The position numbers and the translations under genes are program-made. This document shows, piece by piece, positions 45,993 to 57,309 of a stretch of 64,000 bases of DNA (position 1 is the stretch's first letter; each line of letters starts with the position of its first letter). The stretch comes from Rhinopomastus cyanomelas (taxonomy: Eukaryota > Chordata > Aves > Bucerotiformes > Rhinopomastidae), in contig VXBP01009424.1 in NCBI GenBank assembly GCA_013400115.1, forward strand, positions 276,269 through 340,268, in the 5' to 3' direction. A model generated the notes under the pieces. The model was not told the DNA's origin and did not search any database. It saw only the letters and a program-made list of their open reading frames with translations.

Positions 45993-46805
45993 GGTTCACA
46001 CCTAACTGACTACAGCCAGGCTTGTGCCCAGCAGTGGCTCCCTTGATGGACACACCGAGTCCATCACCTGGCCTCATGGCATGGAGCTCACAGAGTGAAG
46101 TCACCCGGTGCCGGAGACGCCGATGGGCAGCAGAAAGCAGCCTTGAAAACCACATCAGCCAAGGAAAACAAGTGGGGTCTTTCTTTAGCCCTGGATTCAC
46201 ATAAATAAACACAGGACTATTCGGTGACTCTCCAGGGACCTGCCCAGGGTCACATTTTGCTGAATAAGGGTGGGAGCAATTCCCCGCTCGCCGTAAGCCT
46301 GCGCACGAGGGCTTTGTGCTGCCTTGGAGGACTCAGGCGTGTGCGGCATGAGCTGGGGATGTGGCCCCAGACCCACACGTGTCCCCACATCCATGCTGTG
46401 GGCTCACAGGAGGAAAACACGTGGGGGTCTACAGACAGCCATGGGGCCACTCCTTTGGTGGGCTGGTTGTAGCCTCTGAGAGAAGAGAGGGGTAACTGTC
46501 CCACACCCAGCTGTCCCTCCTTTGGAGAGCTTCCAGACCACCTCCTTTCCTGGGGTGATGGGTCGATCAGGGATTTGAATTCCAGAAGACAAGAGTCCTG
46601 CTCCCCCTCTGGGTGCCCAGAACCATCACACACACATTGCACTTGGAGTCACAGGCAGCTTTGCCCCAAAGCAGCTGGAATTCAGGGTGCTGGGGTGGTT
46701 CTTCCCACACATCTCCCCGCTGCCCCCACCCACCTTTGCTGGGTGACATCCTGTGAGTCTAGTGGCCCGGCGTCGTGCACCCAACACAGGGAAGGGGTGA
46801 ACCCC
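45993..46805. other. unique intergenic sequence
   Basis: No gene or repeat recognised. Confidence 0.3.
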
Positions 46806-46985
46806 AGAATCACAGAACATGAGGGATTGGAAGGGACCTCGAAAGATCATCCAGTCCAATCCCTCTGCCACAGCAGGAGCCTCTAGATCCAGTCACACAG
46901 GAACGTGTCCAGGTGGGTTTGGAATGTCTCCAGAGAAGGAGACTCCACAATTTGCCCTGGGCAGCCCCTTCCAGGGGCTGATGAA
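46806..46985 (-). mobile_element. CR1 LINE 3' fragment
   Basis: agaatcacagaacatgaggg, cctcgaaagatcatccagtc, ccaggtgggtttggaatgtc and gggcagccccttccagggg. Confidence 0.93.
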
Positions 46986-47791
46986 GCACCCAAAAACCTG
47001 ACCAGACTGTAACCCAAAGTCCAGGAGGTCACAAACACCCCAGAAATCACTCTGCTGGAGCCTAGCATCAACATGACCTCACCTGAGAAGACACCCACCA
47101 GCCCCACCATGGTACAAGAGTGGGGGTCTCTCTCACCCAGCACAGTGAGGGTCCTCCCCGCCAGCCCCCCATCCACCCCATCCAAAGGGGATCAGAAGCG
47201 GGGGCTGCTGCTCTGAGCCCCAGAGCCATTGAAGCCATCCTAGGTCTGCAGTGGGGTGCAGCCTGTCCCTCCCCCTGTCCTCCCCTGGGGACACAGGGCT
47301 CCCTCCTCTCGGTCTGAGCCCCGGTGGGCACGATGTGGGGGTCCCGCCCCGCGGCCCCTCTCCCCCTCGATGTTTGTTCTCCTCGTTGCGCCGTTATCAG
47401 CTCACAACACACACAGGAAGTCCTGTCTGGGATTGTCCATCCCCGGCCTGATTTATACAGGAAGAAAAGCATAAAAAGCCGCCCTTCCACCTCGGCAGCC
47501 ACCGAGGCCATGCCGGGGCTGCGAGGCGGGTGCCCGGGACCCCCAGACCCAGGGCAGCCAGGCGGGGATGGCCGCTGGCATCCATCGGGGAGCTCGGCGC
47601 AGCGAGGGACTGCGGGGTGCAGCAGGTACTGGACGGGCTGTGGTGGTCACCACGGGGTGGATGTGATGGGGGTGGGTTGGGATCGGGGTGTAGCTGGAGG
47701 GTGTCCTCACCAGGATGGACCCCGTGGGCTCCAGGTGGGTTTTCATCCCTGGTTGGTCTTGGGGGTCAGTTGGACACAGTGCTGGCAAAGC
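46986..47791 (+). promoter_or_regulatory. FOX-GATA-ETS-TATA cluster, candidate endothelial enhancer/promoter
   Basis: Within 47371-47478: tgtttgtt (FOX-like, 47371-47378), ttatcag (GATA on the minus strand, 47394-47400), acaggaagt (ETS, 47413-47421), a second acaggaag (47457-47464) and ataaaaag (TATA-like, 47471-47478). A GC-rich segment then runs to a possible donor gcag/gtactg at 47626. FOX:ETS and GATA sites are known in endothelial enhancers. Here the combination is only a motif match. Confidence 0.35.
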
Positions 47792-47850
47792 AGTGGAGGG
47801 GTTGGGCTGGATGATCTTTCAATCCCTGTTCAATCAATGTTCTGTGGAAG
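47792..47850 (+). mobile_element. CR1 LINE 3' end
   Basis: gttgggctggatgatctttc and aatcaatgttctgtgg. Confidence 0.8.
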
Positions 47851-47961
47851 GGCTGCTGGAGCAAAGGGGGTCCTGAAGCATCCTTCAGGGGCTCCTGGTG
47901 AGGCTGGTGCCACAGCCAGCCTGGCAAGTGTTGAGCTGAGGAGCAGCTCCAGCTGCTCATA

Positions 47962-48062
47962 GGACCGCAGCATCATTAGGCTTGGAAGAGACCTCCAAGA
48001 TCACCAAGTCCAACCACCAGCCCAACCCCACCCTGCCCACTCAGCCCTGTTTCCAAGCCCCA
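47962..48062 (-). mobile_element. CR1 LINE 3' end
   Basis: cattaggcttggaagagacc, tccaagatcaccaagtccaa. Confidence 0.8.
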
Positions 48063-48588
48063 CTTGCTCCCAGTCAGAGCCCAGTCTGCACCACTGTTAT
48101 CTCTGCCCCCCCTCACCGGCACCGGGGCTGTTTCCCACCAGCAGGGAACTCAGGGGGTCGTTCGTACCCCCTGTGGAGGTCGGAGGAGGCTGGGAGCTGT
48201 CCCACAAACACCTGTGAGAGAGCTGGAAGCCCTCAGCAATCTGTTCTTTCCATCACCCGCTCTCTTTTCCTACCTCCCTGCTCTCTGAACACCCCTGACA
48301 TAACACCCCACGCTGTCCAGCCTTCCCCCTGCAGCTCCCCCATCCCGTCCCCTCTGCTCAGCTCACGGCAGCGCCGCTCACTCTCATCACCAAGGCAGAG
48401 CCTGGTCCTGGGTCCAGGGACCATCCTGGCTCTCACGCAGACCTGAGGCTTGTCCTCCTCCTACCTACAAGGAGCGGCAGCTCCTTGCCCTGGCTACCAC
48501 TGAGCCAGTTTGGAGCTCAGGGGTGCAGCAGTGGTCTACAGGCTGTTTTCAACCTCTTATAGTCCTGTCATCCTAATCTGGGGCATCA
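48063..48588. other. unique intergenic sequence
   Basis: No feature recognised. Confidence 0.3.
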
Positions 48589-48693
48589 CATAGAATCACA
48601 GAATCATAGAATCATTAGGGATTGGAAGGGACCTCAAAAGGTCATCTAGTCCAATCACCCCGCCACAGCAGGATCCCCTAGATCCAGTCGCAG
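48589..48693 (-). mobile_element. CR1 LINE 3' end
   Basis: catagaatcacagaatcata, attagggattggaagggacc and the ggatcccctagatccagtc motif. Well preserved. Confidence 0.94.
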
Positions 48694-48857
48694 CAGGAGG
48701 CTTCCGTGAGGCACCCGGGGTTATCTGTGGGATAAAAGAAGCAGCTGAGATACCCAGGTACTGGCTGGTTGTGGGGGAACATGGAGCAGTGAGTGATTCT
48801 TGATCAAAACGACTTTTCCTCGAGGTCTAGCACCCAGAGACTCAACCCCCCAGCACA

Positions 48858-48922
48858 GAGACTCACAGGACATTAGGGACTGGAAGGGACCTCAAAAGAC
48901 CGTCCAGTCCAATCCCCATCCA
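48858..48922 (-). mobile_element. CR1 LINE 3' end
   Basis: cacaggacattagggactgg and acctcaaaagaccgtccagt. Confidence 0.88.
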
Positions 48923-50366
48923 ACTCTAAGGAGAAGCCAGTTAAAGCATAAAAGTGATGAATTTAAAAGCAAAGTGGGAAGCTCTGCCCTTGCTTGAGGG
49001 GCAGAAGCCCGGAGGTGGTGGCTGGACCTTGAGCCTCCCTGAACTTTCCTTTGGGGGCAGCAGCAGCCGGCACCGAGTCTTCCCCGGGGTGGGTTCCAAA
49101 CGCAGCTCCCTGTGCTGCTGCGAGCCAAGGGGTCCCCCTCTACTCTGTTCAGCTTCCAGCTCTGCACAGGTTTCCCTTGAGGGAAGGAGGAGAAATTGAA
49201 TCTGGGCTGCAGGACTCGTGTGAGGCATTTGCCAGCCCGATACGTGGGGGCTGGCTCTGGGGAGGCAGATTTACTGGCTGAGACAAATTAGGGTGAATGA
49301 ACCTGGATCAGATGCAGCAGCAGAAGGGGCTGGGGAGCACAAGGCAGGGTTTAACTTCAGCTTTTGGATCAGCCAGGGGCTCTGCAGAGCAGAGAGCCCA
49401 AAGTGACCCTTTGGGCTGCCCCATAACCCCGGGGAGGGGGCTGCGAAGAGGGTCTCTGCTTCATGCAGACTGCTGGAGCTGGAGACTTTCTCCCCATAAG
49501 GAGAATCAGAGCAAAAAACAGGGTCTTGGAGAGTCTCCGCTGTGCCCTGAGCAGCTCACTGGGAGGGCTGGGACAGAGGGACAACTCAGCCCAGTTCCCA
49601 CTGCACTTCCCATGGGCTCCCACTGGGAAGAGGCAGCGCGGGAGCAGACCCTTCGCTGCTGACTAATGGCAAGGAAATTTCACGGAGGGCCACAGGATCT
49701 GTCTGATTCCTGGGCGAGATGATTCATTTCCCAGTTTCCACACAACAGCCACTGCTGCCTCCTCTAAACACAAACAGAAGCCGCTCTGTTTGTTGCCGCT
49801 GGGCCACTGCAATTTTTTCCTGTGGCCGCCTGAATTTACAACATCTCGGTCCTGAGCCGTTTGATGCTGCCAGGTCCTTGTGGGAACAGGATCTCGGCCA
49901 TAATCCACACAGCACTGGGCAACTGGTGATGACAGGCCAAGAGCCACAGGCCAAGGCGTTGTCTTGGTTTAGTCCGCTTTAGTCCCACTGACATCAGTGG
50001 AGTCCTCCAGAGCTCCACTGAGATAACTGGTCTGCGGCTGACGCAACTGGGAACAATACAGGATGGGACAGGGTAGTGGGAGGTCGTTTCCCTCTGGAAC
50101 CTAAACTTCAGCGTGAAGTTTAGAAGTTTGTCCTAAAGCAGGGAAATCCTCTCCCCCTCCTTTCGGAAGCGCTGAGATGCCTTCAGCTTTAGCAAGTGCT
50201 TCCAGTTCTGTGCCAGACCCCTGTGGAGGCCAGCAAGACCCCCTTGTACGCAGCAGCTCCAGGGTCAGCCATGGCTTGGGGTAGCTGAAAGGTTTTGCAT
50301 CTCTATGTGTGTCTGTCTGTCCATCTGTCCAGCCAGCCAGCCATCTGTCCATCCACCCACCCATCC
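48923..50366. other. unique intergenic sequence
   Basis: No gene recognised. Contains a ccatctgtccagccagccag simple repeat at 50318-50366. Confidence 0.3.
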
Positions 50367-50542
50367 ACAGAATCACAGCATTATTCAGGTTGGAAAAGAC
50401 CCTTGGGATCACCAAGTCCAACCAGCAACCTTACTCTACAAGTTCGCCCCTAAACCAGATCCCCCAACGCTGCATCTAAGTGTCTTTTAAACTCATCCAG
50501 GGATGGGGACTCAACCACCACCGTGGGCAGCTCATCCACCCA
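50367..50542 (-). mobile_element. CR1 LINE 3' fragment inside simple repeats
   Basis: cacagaatcacagcattatt, ggaaaagacccttgggatca and tctacaagttcgcccctaaa. Flanked on both sides by CCATCC-type repeats. Confidence 0.92.
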
Positions 50543-50605
50543 TCCATCCGTCCATCCATCCATCCATCCTTCCTTCCTTCCATCCATCCATCCATCCATC
50601 TCCAT
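50543..50605. repeat. (CCAT)n microsatellite
   Basis: ccatccatccatccatcc with cctt variants. Confidence 0.92.
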
Positions 50606-52299
50606 CTGCTGCTTCAGCACCTCTGGCCCCGTTTGCTGTGATGGGTTGAGTGCTCCTCTCTCTTAGGTTCCTCGCGTAGGACCTTCATGCTGATCTCCTC
50701 TCACTTCTCCTCCATCAGTCATTCCTTCTTCAGGCCCCTAAAAACCAGCCCAGACACCCTCACACCCTTCAAGGGATCCGCATCATCCCGTGATCCACGG
50801 GAGATGCCCCTGGGGTGATGCCAGACTGGCACCGCTACTGGTTGCTCAGCAGATCTATGGGACAGGGTCTAGCAAACAGAGAGGTGGGTGAAGGTTTCCC
50901 CTTCCCAGCCAGTTCTGGGAGGATCTGCTCCGGGCCAGCCCTCAGCATCCCACACAGCTCACAGTGGTGGGGAGAAGGACATCGGGACCTTCTCACATCC
51001 AAGAGGGGAGGCTGAGCAGAAGCATTTCTCTGTTGGCCCCGAGACAAGCGTTAACATCAGGCTTTGTGGGAGTAGCCCCGGAGCATCCAAAGGAGAAGGG
51101 TCTGGAGGAGAAGGGGAGGACTTCACATTCCAGCAGACAGGCTCGGGAGCCAAGTCCCACGCTGCCTTTGTCAGGAGCTCCTCACACCGATGCCAATGGG
51201 GCCGGCAGATCGGACCTCCCCCGGCTCCAGAGGGGCACATAGCTCCTCTGCTCCCAGGGGAATTTCTCCAGGGGGTGTCCTGCAGGATTTCTCCCCGGCA
51301 GAGCGGGTGTTATCAGAGGAGACACAGAACCCTCCCCAGAGGCAGAGGATTTGGTGCTGCTGGCACTGAGGGAGTCGCTGCCTAATGGCTGGGAAGGCTC
51401 TAACCGAGAGCAAGGAGCTGGAGGCTGGGTGCTGGTGTCGGTCAGTCCATCCCCTTCCTCACCCTCACGTTCGCATTTGGGGTCCCAGGAAATCCCACAG
51501 AGGTTCCCTGGGGTGTTTGGGGTCTTTGTGTGAGCGCTTGTACCTAGGGAAGAGGCTGGAGTCCAGCAGATGGGATCACGATGGGTGTGAGGGAGCTGGA
51601 AAGAGTCAGCAGGGCTGGGACACCCCGTTCTCTTGGGTTCTTGGAAAACCCCAGCCCTGGGCACCGAGGAGACCTCTGGAAGGGGTGATTCCTAGTCCAG
51701 CAGAGCCCTGGTGCTGCTTTAGGTGGAACCAGGACTGCTGCTCAGCTCCAAAGAGGGAGCGATCCTGCTTTAGCCCATCACCCCGCTCCACAGGGACCTT
51801 CAGGGGCACCCAGGGAACCCGCAGCAGGTCCATCCCGGGCAAGGGCTGGGTCACTGGTCTCTGCGTGATGAGAGGAGTGTAACAGCAGGTTCTTCCTGCC
51901 CCGACAGCACGAGACCAAGATGCTCCACGAGGAAAGGCTCCCTGCCCAGGACACCTGACGGGGCGACGCGGGTGAGGTGAGTGTCTCGGTGTCTGGGCTG
52001 CGATGTGAGACCCTGGGCTTTCAGTGCGGTCGGAGGGACAAGCTTGCCGTGGGCTCCCAAACGCAGTTATCAGACACGTGGAGCCTCAGGCTCTGTTCAT
52101 CCCCCCCACACACCAGGAAAAAAGCCCTGTAACGCTCTCTGCATGATGAGATAATCACCGCCCCGTTGAGGCTCTGGGGAGCAGTTGCCTGCGCCTCGTG
52201 ACGACGAGATTAAGCAGACTGGAGCCGTTCCCCAGGGGTGGGCTGGATACAGACAGTCAGCCAAGGCTGTGATGCCAAGTGAGATCCCAGATCCACCGG
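50606..52299. other. unique intergenic sequence
   Basis: No gene or CR1 recognised. Confidence 0.3.
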
Positions 52300-52828
52300 G
52301 ATCATCAGATCCTCCTGGCTGGAAAGGACCTCCAGGATCAGCAAGCCCAGCCCTCAGCCCAGCAGCTCCCTAACCCCTAGACCACAGCCTCGATCTACTC
52401 GCTTTTTAAACCTCTCCAGGGATGGAGACTCCACCACCTCCCCGGGCAGCCTCTTCCAGCGCTCAACCACTCTCTCAGGAAAGAGCTTCTGCCTAAGATC
52501 CAATCTAAACCTCCCCTGATGCAACTTGAGGCCATTTCCCCTCGTCCTATCATTAGGAATTTGGGAGAAGAGACCAGCCCCAGCCTCACTAAAACCTCAT
52601 TTGAGGGAGCTGTAGAGAGCAAGAAGGTCTCCTCTCAGCCCTCTTTCCTCTAGACTCAATCACCCTAGTTCCCTCAGCTGCTCTCCATAGGGACAGTTCT
52701 CCAGCCCCTCTCCCCAGCCTGGTTGCCCTTCCCTGGCCCTGCTCCAGCCCTCCTTTGATCCTGTGGCATCCAAAACTGGACCTGGTACTCAAGGTGTGGT
52801 CTCACAAGTGCAGAGCACATGGGCACCA
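52300..52828 (-). mobile_element. CR1 LINE, ORF2 C-terminus to 3' end
   Basis: atcatcagatcctcctggct, gcgctcaaccactctctcag and catccaaaactggacctggt. Its upstream end merges with the minisatellite. Confidence 0.93.
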
Positions 52829-53168
52829 TCACCTGCCCTACAAGGGCACCATCATCTTTCTACAAGGGTACCATCACCTCCCTACTGGGGCACCATCACC
52901 TTCCTACAAGGGCACCATCACCTCCCTACTGGGGCACCATCACCTTCCTACAAGGGCACCATCACCTCCCTACCGGGGCACCATCACCTTCCTACAAGGG
53001 CACCATCACCTCCCTACCGCCGCACCATCACCTCCCTACTGGGGCACCATCACCTTCCTACAAGGGCACCATCACCTCCCTACTGGGGCACCATCACCTT
53101 CCTACAAGGGCACCATCACCTCCCTACTGGGGCACCATCACCTCCCTACAAGGGCACCATCACCTCCC
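52829..53168. repeat. 22-bp minisatellite
   Basis: Alternating ggcaccatcaccttcctaca(ag) and ggcaccatcacctccctact(gg) units, making a 44-bp dimer; about 15 units. Gives 22-residue-period ORFs in all + frames, which are not proteins. Confidence 0.95.
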
Positions 53169-54559
53169 CAGCACCGCAGCTCCATCATCACCAGCACATC
53201 CCAGCACTGATTCCCCTCTGCTCCGCTCCCATCCCCAAGGCACCTTATGCCCCTTTCACCCCAGCCCAGCACTTCCAGCACCCCTCGGCTGTTCCCTGAG
53301 CACAGCTCCAGTTCAACCAGTAGCCTGAAGGTATCCAGGAGGAAACAGAGGGGCTGGGCCAGCGCTCTCGGTTTTGGAGCTGTTATTGTTTAACTGGTAG
53401 ATATTCCCTTGCAGTGCCCTCAGCGCCTCCCAAACAACAACAACCGACCACGGCAGAGCTTAATGGGAACAAATAGTCCCAGGGGGTCGCATCCTGCCAT
53501 TCACTTGCACATCAGCCTCCCCGTGATCTTCAGGGCTGGGTCGGGGCAGGGACAGGCGCTGGAGTCGAGGGGTTTCTCCCAAACAATGGGGCTCTGTGCT
53601 CTGATTTCCTGGAGCAGAATGTGGACAAAACAAGTAGCACAACCCAAACTCCAGGTCCACTTGGATAAATAACCAGGTAGTCCAGAGGAGAAGCCTGTGG
53701 GGTCGGCTGGGTCCCTGCGCAGGTGTCGTAGCCACATCCTACATGGCTCTGGGTGCTGGGGTTTGGTCTTTGCCGAGGTCAGTCCTCACATCACTCCATA
53801 GCTTGGGGAGGTCTCCGAGGAATCCTTGCAGTACCCATTAGGGCTTCAAGGATTCAACCCTAATGACTGGAAGGTTGAATCCTCCTCCCTGTCCTGGTTC
53901 TGGAGGACTTTGCTTCTGTCATGAGCTTCTGTCATGTCTGAGTTGATGGAGCACAGCGGGAGGCTCCGGACCAGTCAGCCCAGCGCGTTAGGTCTCTAAC
54001 CTGGGGGAAAGGTGGTGCCTCCTCGTCCCCACCCTCTGGGGTAGTTTTTTAGCAGAGAGGAGTAACTTTGCCCCAGGCCCTACATTTCACCCAGGAGCCT
54101 GAACTGCTTTGGGCGAGGGGCTATGGTGGCTCCACTAGGAGCTCCTCCTCTTGCCCACCTAACTGGGTTGGTCTGGGGGTCACTGCCTCCTGGGGGGAAC
54201 CAGGAACCTTGTGTCCTCATAGTGGGGGGCCTGCAGGACTGGGATGGTGGGGCTGGGGGCTCAGCCTGACACAAGGGGTCTGTGAGTAGAGCTGCAGGTC
54301 AGTGCCAGCACAGGGATCCCCGTGATCCACCACCTTTGGGGTCACCCCAACACATGGGGCGCAACACCAGTGTGTGCCCCCAGGCTGGGATGGGATTCTC
54401 TGGTGGAGGGGGTTTATTCTGCCCTGCCTCTGCACATCTCATCCAGGACCAGGGTTCTCGGGGTGGGGGGGTCTTGCCCTTGTCCCCGAGCACGGGGGGG
54501 TTCTGCCCTGTCTCTGCATGACCCCACTGGACCTGACTTCTTCTTGCCCGCCCTGCCAA
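53169..54559. other. unique intergenic sequence upstream of EGFL7
   Basis: No gene or CR1 recognised. Potential distal promoter sequence for EGFL7. Confidence 0.3.
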
Positions 54560-55250
54560 GACCGGGGGGTTCCCTCCCTGTCCCTGCCCGCCCCCACAAG
54601 GAGCCGGGACACCCCGTCGGGGTCAGGTGGCGGCTGTCGGAGCTGACGGGACGGGGGCGGGCGGAGGCTTCCCCGGCCTCCCCAGTCGCTCCCCCCACCA
54701 GCCCCCCCAACCCAGGCCCGGAGGCTCCGTTCTCCCCCCGCCGGCAGCTCATTGCGCCGGGGCGGAGGGACCGGCCGGGCCGGGAGGAAACGCGCGGGGG
54801 GCGGCGGCGGCGGCGGCGGCGGCTCCGCAGCTCCGGTGAGTCCCGNNNNNNNNNNNNNCGGGGGAGGGACGGGCGGAGCGAAGCGGGGGAGGCAGGATGG
54901 TGGTTGGGGTGGAGGTGGCGGCCGTGCAGCGGGAGGATTCGCGGCCGCAGCGGAGACTCTCGGGGATCGAAGGCGAGGGGGATACGGTGCCCCCCGGTGC
55001 GGTGATGGGGGGTGCAGGGAGAGCGGGGGAAGCGGGTTCTGCCTGCGGCTGGGGGGGGTGAGCATCCCTGGGGACCCGCATCCCTGAGCCGTGGTGCCCC
55101 CATCGCTGCGCCCCGCTGCCTGCAGCCCCTCAGCCTGCTCCGTGGTCCCCCACTGCCCCCGCACCCAGCTCCACGGTGTCCCCCTCCCCGCACCCATCTC
55201 CGCGGTGCCCGTGTCCCCCTGTTAGCCCCGTCTCTGTGCTCCGCCGGGTC
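54560..55250 (+). promoter_or_regulatory. CpG island, probable EGFL7/miR-126 promoter and non-coding first exon
   Basis: The region is dense in CpG and has a (GGC)n run at 54800-54822. A candidate first exon ends at 54835 (gcagctccg followed by donor gtgagt at 54836-54841). There is no CR1 inside. GGAA-core ETS-like sites are present (for example ggaggaaac at 54783-54791). It is the nearest CpG island upstream of the ATG exon. Thirteen Ns follow the donor. No TATA box is evident. It could instead start a different transcript; RNA evidence would settle this. Confidence 0.55.
54846..54858. other. assembly gap (13 N)
   Basis: Thirteen Ns immediately downstream of the candidate EGFL7 exon-1 donor in a GGC-rich, hard-to-sequence region. 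Confidence 0.99.
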
Positions 55251-57213
55251 TGGCATCCTAGAACAGTTTGTAAGGGAAAATGCAGCTCCCTGCCGCTGCT
55301 GCTGCTGCTGCTGCCGCCCCTCTGCGGGAGGGTTCGGCCCTGAGGGCACAGACCAGTCCCGGGGCAGAGCTGGGACCAGTGGTTTCACCTGCGGAGCCAG
55401 TCCAGTGCTGCTGGTTCATTCCCGGCAGGGTTTTTGCATCCTCTCGAGGGACTGGGTTCTCCTGCAGCACTTTGCAGCCAGAATCCAGTTCCTGCTGCTG
55501 CCGTCAGCCGCAGGTTGAGCTGGTTCCGTGGGCAGAGCCGCGCAAAGCGCCGCTCACCCCCACAGCAGGTCCTGTGTTCCTGTTGGTTAGGCGAGAGCAG
55601 GCTGGGAGCAGCTACAGGGACACTTCTGGCTGGTGGGAGAGGAATCCCCCAGCTCCAGGGCTCACCTCATCCCTGAGAGGGATCCCCCCCACCCCAGGGA
55701 TCCCCCTGACACTGCTCCCTGAAACAGCAGAAGCACCCACAGAGCTTCACGGGCCAGACCACAGGGCTTCACCTCTTCACTGGAGAGACAACGAAGCAGC
55801 AGCAGCCAAAAGCTCTGATTTGTTTCTGATGCACAAGAAGCTCCTCCTTAAATCAGGGCCTTTAAAAGCAGACCCTCAGAATAGGTGGTGACAACAGGTT
55901 GGGGGATCTTAGCGGCTTTAAAGAGGCTGCTTTTCACCCCAAACCCAGACAGTCGTATCTTCCGCTCTGAAAACATCTTCTGCTATGAAGGAACCATCAT
56001 CTTTGGGAGCTGGAGGGATACTCTGACCGCTGGAGGTAGAGCCAGCCTCTATTTCAGGCTCGTGCCTTGTGTTTCCACCTCTGTTTTAGGCTCCTGCCCT
56101 GCATCTCCACCTGTACTTTTGGCTCGTGCCCTGTGTTACTTCTGTGTTGCTCCCACAGCTGTCCCAGGAATCCTGTGGGAGGATGGAGATGGTTGGCAGA
56201 GGTTGACTTAGAGGCTTCTGGAGCAGCACCAGCAGCCTGGGGAAGCTGTGATTGTAGGGGAAACATGTGCCCCAGTATAGCTCTGGGAAATGCCAGCCGC
56301 TGGCTGGGTGCTGGGGAGTTAAGTGTTTCTATACTGGTGTCACTGGGATGCCTCCAGGAGGGGTCTCAAAGGATTCAGGGTGGTTGCCCCTAACAACTTG
56401 GGTGAGGAACTGTCCCAAAGGAGCTTTGGGGGTGAACCTGCACCTCTCCACTCCCGTCCCACTTGGCACCGCTTGGGGATGGTAGGAACCTTATTGTCAG
56501 GTCACCCTACAGGTGGTTCTTGTCGTGTTAAAGCCTCTCCTCACCCGAGGTTTAATCAGGCTGATTCTTCCTTTAAATGGCATCAAGCTGAGCTGGTTCC
56601 TTCCTTTCTTCCTCCAACTGCTGCCATCCGGAGGCCAAGGGTTTGGTTTCAGTGAGACAGTGACCTTCTTCAGCCTCATTTCGTGATCGTCCTCTGCTGG
56701 AAAACCAGAGCCTCTTTATCCACCCCTTCTGCAGATGGCACTTGGGGCCCCTGGAGCACTTTTCTCTGGCAAGAACTTGTACTTTAAAGAGGGGAAGAGC
56801 CGATTTCAGCCTGTCTGGGTGTTCATGGTGCTGTTTGGAGTAAGAAGCTAGGAGCCCTTGCTCTGCCCTCCCTGCCTGTGGCTGGTGGCTTGTTCCACGT
56901 GATGCAGGTCGCCAGCACACGCGGCTTCCAGCACCACCTCCTGTGTGCTGGGCCGTGCATCCCCTGGAGTAAATCCCCACCCCACTGGTGAACGGAGGGG
57001 TCTATGGATCCCTCCCGTCCCTGGTCCCCCTCTGCTTTGGTGGGTCCTGATGCTCTGGGAGGGTCTGTGCACACCCAGCACCATCCCCCTGACCCCATCC
57101 CCATTTCTCCATCAGATGTCACCATTTGGGGTTCCCTGCTGAAGGGGAACCACATAGAATCATTATGGATTGGAGGGGACCTCAAAAGACACACTGCTCT
57201 CCTCTTGTTGTAG
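55251..57213 (+). other. probable EGFL7 intron 1 (5' side)
   Basis: The stretch begins with a short CTG repeat (about 55294-55316). It is otherwise unique sequence without a convincing ORF. A 40-bp CR1 3'-end remnant lies just before the next exon. Confidence 0.45.
57155..57196 (-). mobile_element. CR1 LINE 3'-end remnant
   Basis: catagaatcattatggattg and gaggggacctcaaaagacac, 17 bp before the ATG-exon acceptor. Confidence 0.8.
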
Positions 57214-57309
57214 GGTTCCCCGCTGAAGGACAAGACATGCGGTAGGAGCCAGCACTTCCCACCGCAGAGCGAGACTGCACAGCCCAGAGCCCTGCAGGAG
57301 GCACAGGAC
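57214..57309 (+). other. EGFL7: EGFL7 5' leader with two-codon upstream ORF
   Basis: The exon begins after the acceptor cctcttgttgtag at 57213. Its leader contains ATG CGG TAG at 57237-57245, a minimal uORF ending 64 nt before the main ATG. Leader limits are inferred from the acceptor only. Confidence 0.6.

Noticed and set aside
52755..53328. Three overlapping histidine- and proline-rich repeat ORFs
   Set aside because: All three + frames are open because the 22-bp unit has no stops; a repeat artefact.
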